A stretch of DNA of 64,000 nucleotides from Methylophilus sp. Leaf416. Lineage in GTDB: Bacteria; Pseudomonadota; Gammaproteobacteria; Burkholderiales; Methylophilaceae. The position numbers and the translations under genes are program-made. The stretch spans positions 373,225 through 437,224 of the forward strand of contig NZ_LMQS01000001.1 in the NCBI RefSeq assembly GCF_001424665.1. Direction: 5' to 3'. Below, one piece after another: positions 9,228 through 19,733 of the stretch. The stretch's first letter is position 1. Each line of letters starts with the position of its first letter. The notes beneath the pieces are model-generated. The model searched no databases. It was not told the origin of the DNA and worked only from the letters and a program-made list of their open reading frames with translations.

Positions 9228-9845
9228 TTAACCACTTGCCGTGACGGCCTGATGGCTTAAACCCACAACAAGCAGTTTTTTCACAGGTGCATAACTGCGA
9301 CGGTGCTCAGCCGTTACACCGTATTCCGCCAGGCGCTCAAGGTGCAACGCAGTCGGGTAGCCTTTATGCTGGGCAAAGCCATACTGGGGATATTGTGTAT
9401 CCAGTTCCAGCAAAGAAGCGTCCCTGGCTGTTTTTGCGAGGATAGAAGCCGCAGAAATTTCAGCGACTTTACTATCGCCTTTAACAATGGCTTCACATGG
9501 CAAATCAAACTTTGGCCGGCGATTACCATCTACTTGAATCAAGGTCGCATGCATATCAAAATCGTTCACCATTGCCAGATACGCGCGCTGCATCGCCAGC
9601 ATACTGGCTTGCAAGATATTGATCTCGTCTATTTCCTGCGCGCTGACACTGGCAATGCCCCAAGCCAAGGCATGTGTTTTAATTTCAATAGTCAGTGAAT
9701 TACGTTTGGCTTCAGATATTTTTTTGGAATCCGCCAACCCTGGGATGGGGCGTTCTGGATTAAGAATCACAGCCGCTGCATACACCGCACCGGCCAATGG
9801 ACCCCTACCCGCCTCATCAATGCCACAGAGCCGCTGAATAGTCAT
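9228..9845 (-). CDS. rnhB: Ribonuclease HII (RnhB)
   Basis: A 205-residue RNase HII that cuts RNA in RNA-DNA hybrids and removes misincorporated ribonucleotides. The catalytic start [14 protein letters not shown] (Asp and Glu) is at residues 8-21; the remaining acidic residues are in the IQVDGNRRP and [14 protein letters not shown] regions. It is the last gene of the envelope block, and its ATG overlaps the lpxB stop by 4 bases. Confidence 0.95.
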   Translation of the reverse strand: MTIQRLCGIDEAGRGPLAGAVYAAAVILNPERPIPGLADSKKISEAKRNSLTIEIKTHALAWGIASVSAQEIDEINILQASMLAMQRAYLAMVNDFDMHATLIQVDGNRRPKFDLPCEAIVKGDSKVAEISAASILAKTARDASLLELDTQYPQYGFAQHKGYPTALHLERLAEYGVTAEHRRSYAPVKKLLVVGLSHQAVTASG

Positions 9846-11011
9846 GATGCGGCCGGCAAGAACTGCCTGATGACAGCAGCCGCCTTTTGCGCACTGTTCT
9901 GTTTTAATTGCGTATGGATAGCGCGATATTTTTCGCGCAGCACCGCCAGGCCGGTTTTATCTGCCAGTAAGTTATACAGCGTCTGTGCAATTTGTTCGGG
10001 ATTGGCGTCCTTTTGTAATAACTCAGGCACAATAAATTCACCCGCCAGGATATTCGGCAAACCTACATAAGGTTGCAGACGCATGCGTTTCAGCAGTTGC
10101 CAGCTCATATTAGACATTTTGTAAGTGATTACCATCGGTTTTTTAAGCAAGGCTGCCTCAAGCGTTGCCGTGCCTGAAGCAACCACAATAGCATCAGCGG
10201 CTATCATGGCCTCATGGGCATGGCCGAACATGATCTGCATATCGATGTCGATATCAGGCTTTTGTGTCAGTAACTGATGCCATGCATTCTGGAATATATC
10301 GCGTGTTTCACGCGTCACCAGTGGCACCAGGAATTGCACGGTATTGCCATTCTCGCGCATCAACCGCTCAAATGAAATGGCCGTTTCCAACATCAGCTCA
10401 GCATGAAAAATCACTTCTGACTGACGGCTGCCAGGTAATAGTGCAATCACTACACTATTCTTCTTCAATTTGAGCTTTTCACGCATTTGCGGCACATCTG
10501 GTTCCATAGGCAAAGCATCTGCCAGCGGGTGACCGATATAGGTCACAGGAACGCCTATCTGCTGATACAGGGGGGGCTCAAACGGGAACAGTGCCAAGAT
10601 ATGCGAAACCGCACGTTTAATACTGTGAATACGGTTTTTGCGCCATGCCCAGATGGAAGGGCTCACGTAGTGAATAGTCGCAATGCCTTTGGCTTTCAGT
10701 TTCTTTTCTAACCAGAAATTAAAATCAGGCGCATCAATACCAATAAACACATCAGGTTTCTGTATCAGGATTTGTTTGAGTAACTCTTTGCGTAGCTTTA
10801 GCAAGCCCCAAAGATGCCGAAGCACTTCCAGGTAACCACGTACCGAAAGGCGTTCAATCGGGTAAAGAGATTTAGCCCCTAAACTCATCATTTTAGGTCC
10901 GGCAATGCCAAAAATCTGAATATCTGGATGCAGTGACTTGAGCTCCTGGATCAGGTGGTAACCCAGCAAATCACCGGAGGCCTCGCCCGCCACCATTGCA
11001 ATTTTAGCCAT
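9842..11011 (-). CDS. lpxB: Lipid-A-disaccharide synthase (LpxB)
   Basis: A 389-residue GT19 glycosyltransferase joining UDP-2,3-diacylglucosamine and lipid X to form the lipid A disaccharide at the inner membrane. The N-terminal [12 protein letters not shown] and the [11 protein letters not shown] motif are family signatures, and [14 protein letters not shown] forms part of the nucleotide-sugar site. It lies between lpxA and rnhB in the usual order. It contains a G7/C7 tract near 10570 that does not break the frame. Confidence 0.96.
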   Translation of the reverse strand: MAKIAMVAGEASGDLLGYHLIQELKSLHPDIQIFGIAGPKMMSLGAKSLYPIERLSVRGYLEVLRHLWGLLKLRKELLKQILIQKPDVFIGIDAPDFNFWLEKKLKAKGIATIHYVSPSIWAWRKNRIHSIKRAVSHILALFPFEPPLYQQIGVPVTYIGHPLADALPMEPDVPQMREKLKLKKNSVVIALLPGSRQSEVIFHAELMLETAISFERLMRENGNTVQFLVPLVTRETRDIFQNAWHQLLTQKPDIDIDMQIMFGHAHEAMIAADAIVVASGTATLEAALLKKPMVITYKMSNMSWQLLKRMRLQPYVGLPNILAGEFIVPELLQKDANPEQIAQTLYNLLADKTGLAVLREKYRAIHTQLKQNSAQKAAAVIRQFLPAAS

Positions 11012-11023
11012 AGTGTTTTTGAA

Positions 11024-11803
11024 CTAACGCACAATGCCGCGCGTAGTTTGCGCGAGAAAACGGGTCATCAGGCCGATTTCAGGGCATGATTTTTCCATTT
11101 CAGCCAAAGCCAGTTTTGCTTCTTCAAATGACAAACCCTGGCGGTAAAGCACTTTGTAAGCACGCTTGATCTGCTGAATCGCTTCCGGAGTATATCCGCG
11201 TCTCTTCAGGCCTTCCGCGTTAATACCATGCGGTTGCGCATCATAGCCGGCAGCTGTGACGTAAGGTGGAATATCCTTGAATACAACTGAACCAACCGCA
11301 GTAATAATATGTTCGCCAATCTGGCAGAACTGATGCACCAGGGTAAACCCGCCGAGGATAGCGTGATCGTAAATGGTGACGTGACCCGCCAGGGATGAGT
11401 TATTGGCCATAATCGTATGGTTACCGACGATACAATCATGCGCAATATGCACATAGGCCATAATCCAGTTATGGTCGCCAATTTTGGTCGTGCCTTTATC
11501 CTGGATGGTGCCGCGGTTGAAAGTACAAAATTCGCGTATGGTGTTATGGTCACCGATTTCCAGTGTCGTCGGTTCATCCTTGAACTTCTTGTCCTGGGGT
11601 TTTGCACCCAGGGAAGAAAATTGGAATATCTCGTTTTGTTTGCCGATAGTGGTCGGCCCTTCTATGACCACATGAGAGCCAACTTTGGTACCCGCATCAA
11701 TACGTACACCGGCGCCTATGGTGGTGAATGCACCCACTTCAACCGAACTATCCAGCTCAGCTTTGGGGTCAATAATGGCAGTAGGATGAATCAGGCTTTG
11801 CAT
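11024..11803 (-). CDS. lpxA: UDP-GlcNAc acyltransferase (LpxA)
   Basis: A 259-residue left-handed beta-helix acyltransferase for the first step of lipid A synthesis, transferring a hydroxyacyl chain from ACP to UDP-GlcNAc. Hexapeptide repeats fill the N-terminal two thirds (IHPTAIIDPKAELDSSVEVG, then VGNHTIMANNSSLAGHVTI), and the catalytic His is in the AYVHIAHDCIVG region. The helical C-terminal part starts at GLKRRGYTPEAIQ. It is 12 bases upstream of lpxB. Confidence 0.96.
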   Translation of the reverse strand: MQSLIHPTAIIDPKAELDSSVEVGAFTTIGAGVRIDAGTKVGSHVVIEGPTTIGKQNEIFQFSSLGAKPQDKKFKDEPTTLEIGDHNTIREFCTFNRGTIQDKGTTKIGDHNWIMAYVHIAHDCIVGNHTIMANNSSLAGHVTIYDHAILGGFTLVHQFCQIGEHIITAVGSVVFKDIPPYVTAAGYDAQPHGINAEGLKRRGYTPEAIQQIKRAYKVLYRQGLSFEEAKLALAEMEKSCPEIGLMTRFLAQTTRGIVR

Positions 11804-11846
11804 CTTTTAATGTGTGCTGCATACCGCAGCAATACGGAGATAAGGG

Positions 11847-12311
11847 TTATTTTTCAATCGCTTTGAGAATACACATCATGCTGGCTTCAGCCACCACTTC
11901 GTCAGCCACTTTGGCGACCGCATTGTATTTCCAGATACCTTTTAAGATACGATCAATTTTGACATTCAGAATAATCTGGTCACCTGGGGAAACCGGCTTT
12001 TTAAAACGCACATTATCGATTCCGGCAAAATAATACACAGAGTCATTCGTCGGTTTAATGTTCATGGTTTTGAATGACAAGATGGCAGCTGCTTGCGCCA
12101 TTGCCTCCACAATCAATACACCTGGCATCACAGGATGATAAGGGAAATGACCTGGGAAGAACGGCTCGTTCACTGAGACATTTTTCACTGCCACAATTTC
12201 CTTGCCTAGTTCCATCGATAAAACGCGATCCACTAATACGAACGGGTAACGATGCGGCAAGTGTTCCAAAATCTCATGAATATCCATGCTATTCACTGCA
12301 TTCTCAGCCAT
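11847..12311 (-). CDS. fabZ: 3-hydroxyacyl-ACP dehydratase (FabZ)
   Basis: A 154-residue hot-dog fold dehydratase of fatty-acid elongation. [13 protein letters not shown] and the catalytic [20 protein letters not shown] segment are plainly visible. ATG 12311 is chosen over the in-frame TTG at 12323 because GAGAGA lies 6 bases before it; the lpxD stop is 9 bases upstream. The lpxD-fabZ-lpxA order is the conserved lipid A arrangement in which FabZ competes with LpxA for hydroxyacyl-ACP. Confidence 0.96.
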   Translation of the reverse strand: MAENAVNSMDIHEILEHLPHRYPFVLVDRVLSMELGKEIVAVKNVSVNEPFFPGHFPYHPVMPGVLIVEAMAQAAAILSFKTMNIKPTNDSVYYFAGIDNVRFKKPVSPGDQIILNVKIDRILKGIWKYNAVAKVADEVVAEASMMCILKAIEK

Positions 12312-12319
12312 AAATTCTC

Positions 12320-13378
12320 TCAATCTTCTGTATGTTTTTTTATACTGCTTACTGCTTGCTCAAGCTGCTTGAGCTTGAGATTGGTTTGTTCTAAATGCCG
12401 GATATTCGCAGCTGTCCGTAACCAGTCTTCATGTTTCTGGAACGGCATCAACGCAGTGTAAGTACCCGGTTGCTGGATTGAACGCATGATCATGGAGCCT
12501 GGTGATATCGTTACGCCATCTGCAATCTGCAGATGGCCCAATATCATTGCGGCGCCTCCAATTTTACAATGCTGACCTATCACAGCGCTGCCCGCAATGC
12601 CGGTACAGCCTGCAATCACTGTATGCGCGCCAATGCGGACATTATGGGCGACCTGTATCAAATTGTCCAACTTCACACCATCTTCGATGACAGTATCATC
12701 CAGGGCACCCCGGTCTATGGTGGTATTAGCACCTATATCTACATGATCACCAATAACGACGCGGCCTATTTGCGGTATTTTAACCCATTGACCCTGCTCT
12801 TCGGCATAGCCGAAGCCATCATTTCCAATAATACTGCCAGAAAACAGATGACAGTCATGACCGATGACAGTGCCATGCTTGACGACTACGCGCGGCTCGA
12901 GAACCGTATGTTCGCCGATAATGACATCATCCTCAATTACGCAGCCTGCGCCAATACGTACGCCCTTACCTAATGTCACCCGGTCACCAATCGTGACCAT
13001 CGCATCTATGGTTAGCTCATGAGGGAGTTTAGTCTCATAGCCAATCACAGCACTATCATGAATATGATTGCTATATTGCTTGGGCGGATTTAGCAGAGCC
13101 GATAGCTTGGCAAAATAGGCATAGGGATTTTCTGTCAGGATGCACGGTAATTCAGTCAGATGCCTGTGCTCAGCACGCAAAATAACCGCTGAGGCTTGCG
13201 TCGCTCGCAACGACTGCGTGTATTTGGTGTCATTGAAAAAAGCGATGGATCCAGCCTGCGCTTGCGCCAGGGAAGACATGCGAGAGACTTTAACGGATGT
13301 TTCTTCAGGCGATGACCCTGTACTGACTTCGCCTCCCAATGACGCCGCAATATCTTGCAATGAAAAAAGTTGCGTCAT
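12320..13378 (-). CDS. lpxD: UDP-3-O-acylglucosamine N-acyltransferase (LpxD)
   Basis: A 352-residue hexapeptide-repeat acyltransferase for the third step of lipid A synthesis. An N-terminal uridine-binding domain (residues about 1-100, [19 protein letters not shown]) precedes a long left-handed beta-helix ([19 protein letters not shown]) with the catalytic His in [14 protein letters not shown]. It follows the ompH/skp gene with a 40-base gap, the usual order. Confidence 0.96.
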   Translation of the reverse strand: MTQLFSLQDIAASLGGEVSTGSSPEETSVKVSRMSSLAQAQAGSIAFFNDTKYTQSLRATQASAVILRAEHRHLTELPCILTENPYAYFAKLSALLNPPKQYSNHIHDSAVIGYETKLPHELTIDAMVTIGDRVTLGKGVRIGAGCVIEDDVIIGEHTVLEPRVVVKHGTVIGHDCHLFSGSIIGNDGFGYAEEQGQWVKIPQIGRVVIGDHVDIGANTTIDRGALDDTVIEDGVKLDNLIQVAHNVRIGAHTVIAGCTGIAGSAVIGQHCKIGGAAMILGHLQIADGVTISPGSMIMRSIQQPGTYTALMPFQKHEDWLRTAANIRHLEQTNLKLKQLEQAVSSIKKHTED

Positions 13379-13418
13379 GGATACCAGACCTTAGAATGCT
13401 TTCTGACTATATCGCAGG

Positions 13419-13916
13419 CTATTTTTTGCCAAGCAACTTGAGTACTTTATCGGTGATATCGATACGTTTGCTAGCGTAGGCAATGCCACTATAGGCAACC
13501 AGATCGTAGCCTTCATTTTCGGCAACGGTTTGTACTGCTTTGTTAATACGTTCCTGCAACACGGCCAATTCTTCATTCTTGCGTAAGTTGATATCTTCAC
13601 GCAGCTCACGCTGCTTGCTTTGGAACTCCAGGCGCATATTATTCAGCTGGCGTTCTTTGACACGACGATCAGACTCATTAATGCTCGTGCGATCATGATC
13701 AAGCTGTGCCTCCAGATCGCGAATCTGCTTTTGCAGTTTTTCCAGATCCAGAGAGCGTGGACTAAACTCTCTCTCCAGCTTTTTGCCCGTTTCAACCGTT
13801 TGCGGTGCTTCTTGCAGCAGTTTATCGACCTGCACGTAGCCTACCTTGAAATCGGCAGACCAGGCTTGTCCGCACCACAGCATAAGGCTCAGCCACACCA
13901 CCAGAAGACTTCTCAT
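13419..13916 (-). CDS. skp: OmpH/Skp periplasmic chaperone
   Basis: A 165-residue OmpH/Skp family protein with a signal peptide (LLVVWLSLMLWCGQAWSA) and a long charged coiled coil (SLDLEKLQKQIRDLEAQL onward). Skp trimers hold unfolded outer membrane proteins on their way to BamA, which is encoded immediately upstream. The C-terminal DLVAYSGIAYASKRIDITDK segment closes the body domain. Length agrees with the family. Confidence 0.93.
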   Translation of the reverse strand: MRSLLVVWLSLMLWCGQAWSADFKVGYVQVDKLLQEAPQTVETGKKLEREFSPRSLDLEKLQKQIRDLEAQLDHDRTSINESDRRVKERQLNNMRLEFQSKQRELREDINLRKNEELAVLQERINKAVQTVAENEGYDLVAYSGIAYASKRIDITDKVLKLLGKK

Positions 13917-13968
13917 GCAGCTACCCCTTTCTGCGTTTGCATTATCCTAAACTTAAGCAAGGATGCCA

Positions 13969-16290
13969 TTAAAATTGCTGACCAAACTGGAATTGCAATG
14001 TTTGTGTATCATCATTTTCTTTTTCTTTAAGTGGCTTGGCAAGAACAAGCTTCAATGGGCCGAATGGTGACACCCATGTCACACCGACACCAGTTGAAAA
14101 TCTCAAATAATCGGAATTGATAGAATCGTTCTCACCAAAAACACCACCGCCATCCACGAATGCACTCAATCTGAACTGGTTAGACTGCGAGACAAATGGT
14201 ACCGGCATAAATAATTCTATGTTTCCAACCAACCGTTTAGTACCGCCGACCGCAAAATCGGAACCTGAAATCGGGTTTACATCACGCGGACCTAATGATG
14301 AGTTCAGGAAACCACGTACACTGTTCACACCACCGGCATAGAAGTTCTTGAAGAACGGGTAATTTTTGCCGCCATAACTTTTCGCATAACCTGCTTCACC
14401 ATTCAACATCAAGGTGAAATCTTTGCCCATGTCTTTAAACCAGCTATGTTGGTAACTCATTTTGTAATATTGCAAATCCAGACCTGGCAATGACACATCG
14501 CCAGACAAACGTTGCAACACACCACGGCGTGGGAAAAGAATGTTATCCCTGGAGTCGAAAGTCCAACCCGCATTCAGCACCACAGAGTTACTGCTACAAC
14601 CATTGCTGTTTTCACAGAATCTCAGATATTGAATCGGACTGTCAGCGGACAAATCAACACTGGTAAAATCAAGCGTCACACCGGCACTGAGGAAATCCAT
14701 TTCAGATAGAGGCATACCGAAACGCATACCTACACCGTAAGACTGGCTGTTATAGTTACCCACGTTTAAAGTAGAGGAATTTCTTCTGCTGGTATCCACG
14801 TCACGGCGGTATATATCGAAGCCACGGCTGATGCCATCCGGCGTGAAATAAGGGTCTGTGTAAGACAATGAATACACAGTGTTATAGCTACTGGTGTTCA
14901 CTTGCAATGCCACACGGTTACCAGTTCCCAGGAAGTTAGGCTGGTTGACGTTGAAGCCCAATACCACACCATCACTACTGGATAAACCGGCACCAAACTG
15001 GACGCTGCCAGTGGCTTTTTCAGCCACCGTCACCGTCATATCGACCTGGTCGTTAATACCTGGGACGGATGGTGTCTCTAACTCAACACTATCGAAGAAG
15101 TTCAGGCGCTGGATACGCTCTTTAGAGCGCTTGATCTTATCACCGGCATACCAGGCGGATTCCAGCTGGCGCATCTCGCGACGGACTACGGCGTCACGTG
15201 TTCTGGTGTTGCCTTGCACATTGATACGGCGAACGTACACTTTGCGGCCAGGATCAACAAAGAAGGTAAAAGCAACGGTGTGTTCCAGTTTATTGATTTC
15301 CGGCACTGCATTCACGTTAGCGAACGCGTAGCCTTCTTCACCCAGCTTGTCATTGATATTTTTGCTGGCATCAGTGACTTTTTGACGGTTAAATACATCG
15401 CCATCCTGGATATTGATCAGCTTACGCAGGTCCTCTTCCGGCAATAACATTTCGCCAGCCAGTTTGGTCTTGCTGATGTTATATTTTTCGCCTTCGGTGA
15501 TATTGACGTTGATGTACACATCACGTTTATCAGGAGAAATCGATACCTGTGTTGAATCAATGGAGAATTCCAGGTAACCCTGATTCATATAAAACGAACG
15601 CAAAGCTTCAAGGTCAGCGGTCAGTTTTTGTTTAGAATACTGGTCATCTTTATTCCACCAACTCATCCAGTTTGGTGTCGTCAGCAAAAAGTTAGCGCGT
15701 AAATCCTCTGTTTTGAATAGATGATTACCGACGATATTGATATCGCGGATTTTAGCAGCCGGGCCTTCAGTGATTTCAAAGCGGATAGATACGCGATTGC
15801 GCTCAAGCGGACTGGAAGTTGCTTTTACTTCGGCACTGTACTTGCCTTGCGAAAGGTACTGGCGCTTGATTTCCTGCTCGGCACGATCCAGTAAGGATTT
15901 ATCAAAAATCTGTCCTTCGGCAATACCGATTTGTTTGAGGCCTTCTTTTACTTTGTCAGTTGGGAAAGATTTGTTACCGCTAAAGTCAATCTGGGAAATG
16001 GAAGGACGTTCCTGGACAGTCACTACTAATACGTCACCATCATTTTCAATACGTACATCCTTGAAAAAACCGGTGGAATACAGCGATTTAATCGCCTGTG
16101 CGGCCTTTTCATCGCTCATCACATCACCTACCTGCATCGGCAGGTAATTAAACACCGTACCGGCTTCGGTACGTTGCAAGCCCTCTACACGAATGTCAGA
16201 GATGACAAAAGGCTCTGTCGCGTAGGCTTTCAGGTGGATAATTGCTGTTAACAGGCACAACAATAACTTGGAACTAGACTTTATTCTCAT
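13969..16290 (-). CDS. bamA: Outer membrane assembly factor BamA
   Basis: A 773-residue Omp85 protein, the core of the BAM complex inserting beta-barrel proteins in the outer membrane. It has a signal peptide (residues about 1-24), five POTRA domains beginning with FVISDIRVEGLQRTEAG, and a C-terminal 16-stranded barrel ending in the aromatic signal LQFQFGQQF. The conserved barrel-interior VRGF motif (GGVNSVRGFLNSSLGPRD) is present. It lies between rseP and skp, as in most proteobacteria. Confidence 0.97.
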   Translation of the reverse strand: MRIKSSSKLLLCLLTAIIHLKAYATEPFVISDIRVEGLQRTEAGTVFNYLPMQVGDVMSDEKAAQAIKSLYSTGFFKDVRIENDGDVLVVTVQERPSISQIDFSGNKSFPTDKVKEGLKQIGIAEGQIFDKSLLDRAEQEIKRQYLSQGKYSAEVKATSSPLERNRVSIRFEITEGPAAKIRDINIVGNHLFKTEDLRANFLLTTPNWMSWWNKDDQYSKQKLTADLEALRSFYMNQGYLEFSIDSTQVSISPDKRDVYINVNITEGEKYNISKTKLAGEMLLPEEDLRKLINIQDGDVFNRQKVTDASKNINDKLGEEGYAFANVNAVPEINKLEHTVAFTFFVDPGRKVYVRRINVQGNTRTRDAVVRREMRQLESAWYAGDKIKRSKERIQRLNFFDSVELETPSVPGINDQVDMTVTVAEKATGSVQFGAGLSSSDGVVLGFNVNQPNFLGTGNRVALQVNTSSYNTVYSLSYTDPYFTPDGISRGFDIYRRDVDTSRRNSSTLNVGNYNSQSYGVGMRFGMPLSEMDFLSAGVTLDFTSVDLSADSPIQYLRFCENSNGCSSNSVVLNAGWTFDSRDNILFPRRGVLQRLSGDVSLPGLDLQYYKMSYQHSWFKDMGKDFTLMLNGEAGYAKSYGGKNYPFFKNFYAGGVNSVRGFLNSSLGPRDVNPISGSDFAVGGTKRLVGNIELFMPVPFVSQSNQFRLSAFVDGGGVFGENDSINSDYLRFSTGVGVTWVSPFGPLKLVLAKPLKEKENDDTQTLQFQFGQQF

Positions 16291-16301
16291 TAACTATGCT
16301 C

Positions 16302-17678
16302 TCAACCTACCAGGTAACGATTAATGTCATTGAAAAAAGCGATGAACATTAAAGCACCCAGCAACCCCAAACCAAGACGCTGGCCAATCTCCAGCACCTT
16401 GTCAGGCAAAGGTTCTCCTCGAATCAATTCCGCCATATGATACAACAAATGCCCGCCATCCAATACTGGTATCGGTAGCAGATTCATGACTGCAATGCTG
16501 ATACTTAACAATGCGATAAAGCCGATATAAGGCTTAAGTCCTAGCCCAGCGGTTTCGCCAGCTGCATCAGCAATACTGACAGGGCCACTGATCGCTTTTA
16601 AAGAGGCTTGCCCGGTCAGCATTTTACCAATCATTTTTAAAGTAAATACGATGGTTTCCTGTACACGGTGCACTGCGCGTATGGCTGCCTCGGATACGGT
16701 GTAATGGCGTTCAACGCGGTAGGGTGCCAGGTCAACAGCCTCCATATTGACTGCTGCACCAAGGCGCCCGATTTTTTGCCCGGCTTCTACCACCGTTTCC
16801 GGCAGCAATTTCACCTTTAATATTTCGCTGCCCCGCTGATATTCAACTTTCAATGGTTTCGATGGGTTGGCCCTCACCCACTTCACAAACTGCTGCCAGT
16901 CTTCGACCGGCTTATTATTAACGCTGAGAATATGATCGCCTACCTGCAAGCCACTGGTTTCCGCGACCGAGCCCGGCAGAACCTCTCCGACTACTGCAGG
17001 AATGACGGGCATCTGCATGGAAATGCCAATTTTCTGCAAGACGTCGCCTTCTGGCTCGCCAGGTAAGGCCGCCATTGGCAGGATATGCGTATGCGCTTCG
17101 CCCTGCACTGTGCGGGTGACCACTTTGATTGACTGATGCGCCACCCAGGCTTCAAGCAACTGCCATTGGGCGTCTTGCCAGGTAGTGACCGGTTTGTTAT
17201 CGAGGGAAACCACCAGGTCGCCTGAGCGCAGTTTAGCCTCGGCTGCCAGTGAACCTGATTCTACCGGGCCAATATATGGTTTCAAGCCTACCTCGCCCTG
17301 GGCAATCAAGCCCCAGTAACAGACAAAGGCCAGTAACAAATTAGCCAGCGGCCCTGCAAATACAATCCACATTTTAGCGGCAACATGTTGGCGGTCAAAA
17401 GCGCGCGACCAGTCGGTGGTGGTGGCTTGATATTCTGGCGCTTCGAGGGATTCGGACTCACGGCTATCAAGCATTTTGACATAGCCGCCCAGTGGAATCC
17501 AGGATAGTACCCACTGAGTGGATTCTGGCGAGTTCTGGTATTTAAAAATAGGCTTGCCAAAACCAATCGAAAATTTAAGCACCCTGACGCCACAACTTCT
17601 TGCAGCCAGGTAGTGACCAAACTCGTGGATGGTGACCAGCACACCGATGGCGATAATGAATGCCAATACAGATGTCAT
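16302..17678 (-). CDS. rseP: Site-2 zinc protease RseP
   Basis: A 458-residue intramembrane metalloprotease that cleaves anti-sigma-E RseA. The zinc motif HEFGH is at residues 18-22, two PDZ domains occupy the periplasmic middle (GDLVVSLDNKPV and GDHILSVNNKPV), and the C-terminal NLLPIPVLDGGHL supplies the third ligand. Its ATG overlaps the dxr stop, indicating coupling. The order dxr-rseP-bamA ties the protease to envelope stress control of the genes that follow. Confidence 0.96.
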   Translation of the reverse strand: MTSVLAFIIAIGVLVTIHEFGHYLAARSCGVRVLKFSIGFGKPIFKYQNSPESTQWVLSWIPLGGYVKMLDSRESESLEAPEYQATTTDWSRAFDRQHVAAKMWIVFAGPLANLLLAFVCYWGLIAQGEVGLKPYIGPVESGSLAAEAKLRSGDLVVSLDNKPVTTWQDAQWQLLEAWVAHQSIKVVTRTVQGEAHTHILPMAALPGEPEGDVLQKIGISMQMPVIPAVVGEVLPGSVAETSGLQVGDHILSVNNKPVEDWQQFVKWVRANPSKPLKVEYQRGSEILKVKLLPETVVEAGQKIGRLGAAVNMEAVDLAPYRVERHYTVSEAAIRAVHRVQETIVFTLKMIGKMLTGQASLKAISGPVSIADAAGETAGLGLKPYIGFIALLSISIAVMNLLPIPVLDGGHLLYHMAELIRGEPLPDKVLEIGQRLGLGLLGALMFIAFFNDINRYLVG

Positions 17679-18883
17679 AGCGCTACCGCTTTAAAAACAG
17701 AGGTGACTGTTGTTTTCGCAATCGCATTCTGGACACAGGTACGAGCCTTTGCATCAATTTCCAGTAATTGCTCTATGGAATTCACTTTTTCGACCGGCAG
17801 TTTTTGCAGCGCTTCATGCAGCAACCGCGGAATATCTAAATAATGAATTTTATCCTTGAGGAAAGCCGCCACCGCAACTTCATTGGCAGCATTTAGGACG
17901 GCAGGCGCGGTTCCCCCTGCGGCCAGCGCATCATAAGCCAGTTGCAGGCAAGGGAAACGATCAGTATCAGGGTCTTCAAATTCGAGTTTAGCAATATCGA
18001 CCAGGCTCAGCGGTTTGACACCTGAAGTGATCCGTTGCGGGTAACCAAGACCATAGGCAATCGGCGTGCGCATATCGGGGTTGCCCAATTGCGCCAGGAT
18101 ACTGCCATCCACATAAGACACCATCGAATGAATGACACTTTGCGGATGCACCACCACTTCAATCTGGTCAGGACGTGCATTAAACAACCAATGCGCTTCA
18201 ATGACTTCCAGGCCTTTATTCATCAGGGTAGAAGAGTCAACGGTAATTTTTGCGCCCATCACCCAGTTGGGATGCTTAAGCGCCAACGCGGGCGTCACTT
18301 CGGCCAGCTGCGCGTGCGTATAACTGCGGAACGGACCACCGGAAGCGGTCAGGATTATCTTATTGACGCCAACATCGGCAATGTCATCATACGCCTGTCC
18401 CGGCATGGCCTGGAAGATGGCATTATGCTCGCTATCAATTGGCAGAAGCGTCGCTTGTCCTTGCTTGACCGCATCCATAAACAATTGGCCGGCCATCACC
18501 AGCGTTTCTTTATTGGCGAGCAATATCTTTTTGCCAGCGTTTGCAGCTGCCAGCGCAGGCAATAATCCGGCGGCGCCTACAATCGCGGCCATGACAGCAT
18601 TCACGGTTTCATGCGCTGAAACTTCGATCAACCCCTCAATTCCAGAGAGCACTTCTATCTTAAGATTTTCAGACTGTACACGTTGGCGTAAACGCTGCGC
18701 TGCATCTGTATCCTGCATCACGGCATATTGTGGTTTGTAGCGCGCGCATTGTTGCAACATGGCATCCACATTCTGGTGTGCGCTTAAGGCAAACACGGCG
18801 TAGCGGTCCGGATGTTGTGAAATCACATCCAGCGTCTGCTGACCAATGGTGCCGGTACTGCCCAGTATAGTGACGTATTGCAA
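17675..18883 (-). CDS. dxr: DXP reductoisomerase (Dxr/IspC)
   Basis: A 402-residue NADPH-dependent enzyme making 2-C-methyl-D-erythritol 4-phosphate in the non-mevalonate isoprenoid pathway. The N-terminal Rossmann motif ILGSTGTIGQQT, the metal-binding PIDSEHNAIFQ and the flexible-loop region GPFRSYTHAQL are recognisable. The start codon is TTG, since the ORF begins at the family N-terminus (QYVTILGSTG) with AAAGG just upstream and no ATG available. It feeds the isoprenoid supply used by UppS, encoded two genes upstream. Confidence 0.96.
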   Translation of the reverse strand: MQYVTILGSTGTIGQQTLDVISQHPDRYAVFALSAHQNVDAMLQQCARYKPQYAVMQDTDAAQRLRQRVQSENLKIEVLSGIEGLIEVSAHETVNAVMAAIVGAAGLLPALAAANAGKKILLANKETLVMAGQLFMDAVKQGQATLLPIDSEHNAIFQAMPGQAYDDIADVGVNKIILTASGGPFRSYTHAQLAEVTPALALKHPNWVMGAKITVDSSTLMNKGLEVIEAHWLFNARPDQIEVVVHPQSVIHSMVSYVDGSILAQLGNPDMRTPIAYGLGYPQRITSGVKPLSLVDIAKLEFEDPDTDRFPCLQLAYDALAAGGTAPAVLNAANEVAVAAFLKDKIHYLDIPRLLHEALQKLPVEKVNSIEQLLEIDAKARTCVQNAIAKTTVTSVFKAVAL

Positions 18884-18892
18884 AATGGCCTT

Positions 18893-19720
18893 TTAAAATG
18901 AGTAAGACTGTTGCCAGTAATGAAACCAGAATACCAGGCATAAACCTACCGGCAGTGCCGGGATCACGCCATCGACACGGTCCAAAAATCCCCCATGCCC
19001 TGGTAAAAACTGTCCACTATCCTTCAGGTTGGCGCGACGCTTGAAAAACGATTCGAATAAATCGCCATATACACCAACAATGGTGATCATCCACAAGCCT
19101 GGCAGCACCCACCAGGTTGTCACGGCTCCGGTAGCTTTCAAAGTAACAGCATACACCCCAACCACCAGCAAAGCACCCAGCACGCCTTCCCAAGTTTTGC
19201 CAGGGCTGATGGCTGGTGCCAGTTTATGCTGCCCAAATTTTTTACCAAAAAAGTAGGCCGCGGTGTCAGCCAGCCAGATAGTAGAAATGATAACCAGCAA
19301 TACGTAAGGATTGACCTCTTGCGCAGTCACCAGTGCCATCCACAATGACAGCATCAGGAAGCAGCCGAGGAAAAGATTAATTGCCTTCTGCTTGAAAAAG
19401 GTATTAAAAAACATCGCCACTGGCACAACAATTAACCAGAAAAATGTCATCCCTATAAACACTTGCAAGGCATGATAGAAAAACCAATGGAAACCCCATC
19501 GCTGCAACAAAACCAGCAAGGCCACGCCAGTGAGTGTAGCAAATGTTAAATAGATCCAGGTCTGCGTCGGGCTTAGCTGCAAAAAACCGGCCCATTCATG
19601 CAAGCAGACCAGCGTTAGCAGTAACATCGCAGACGCCCACCACATCATGGGCAGGTAAAACAACGCCGGGAGAAATAGCCCTAGCAATACTACTGCCGTG
19701 ATCACTCTGGTTTTCAACAT
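18893..19720 (-). CDS. cdsA: Phosphatidate cytidylyltransferase (CdsA)
   Basis: A 275-residue integral membrane enzyme making CDP-diacylglycerol, the precursor of all phospholipids. It has about eight hydrophobic segments and the C-terminal CDS signature SPGKTWEGVLGA followed by GHGGFLDRVDGVIPA. I place the start at 19720 (MLKTRVITAV), 14 bases after the uppS stop, because the longer open frame would reach back into uppS. It sits between uppS and dxr in the conserved order. Confidence 0.95.
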   Translation of the reverse strand: MLKTRVITAVVLLGLFLPALFYLPMMWWASAMLLLTLVCLHEWAGFLQLSPTQTWIYLTFATLTGVALLVLLQRWGFHWFFYHALQVFIGMTFFWLIVVPVAMFFNTFFKQKAINLFLGCFLMLSLWMALVTAQEVNPYVLLVIISTIWLADTAAYFFGKKFGQHKLAPAISPGKTWEGVLGALLVVGVYAVTLKATGAVTTWWVLPGLWMITIVGVYGDLFESFFKRRANLKDSGQFLPGHGGFLDRVDGVIPALPVGLCLVFWFHYWQQSYSF

Positions 19721-19733
19721 AGGTATAAATAAA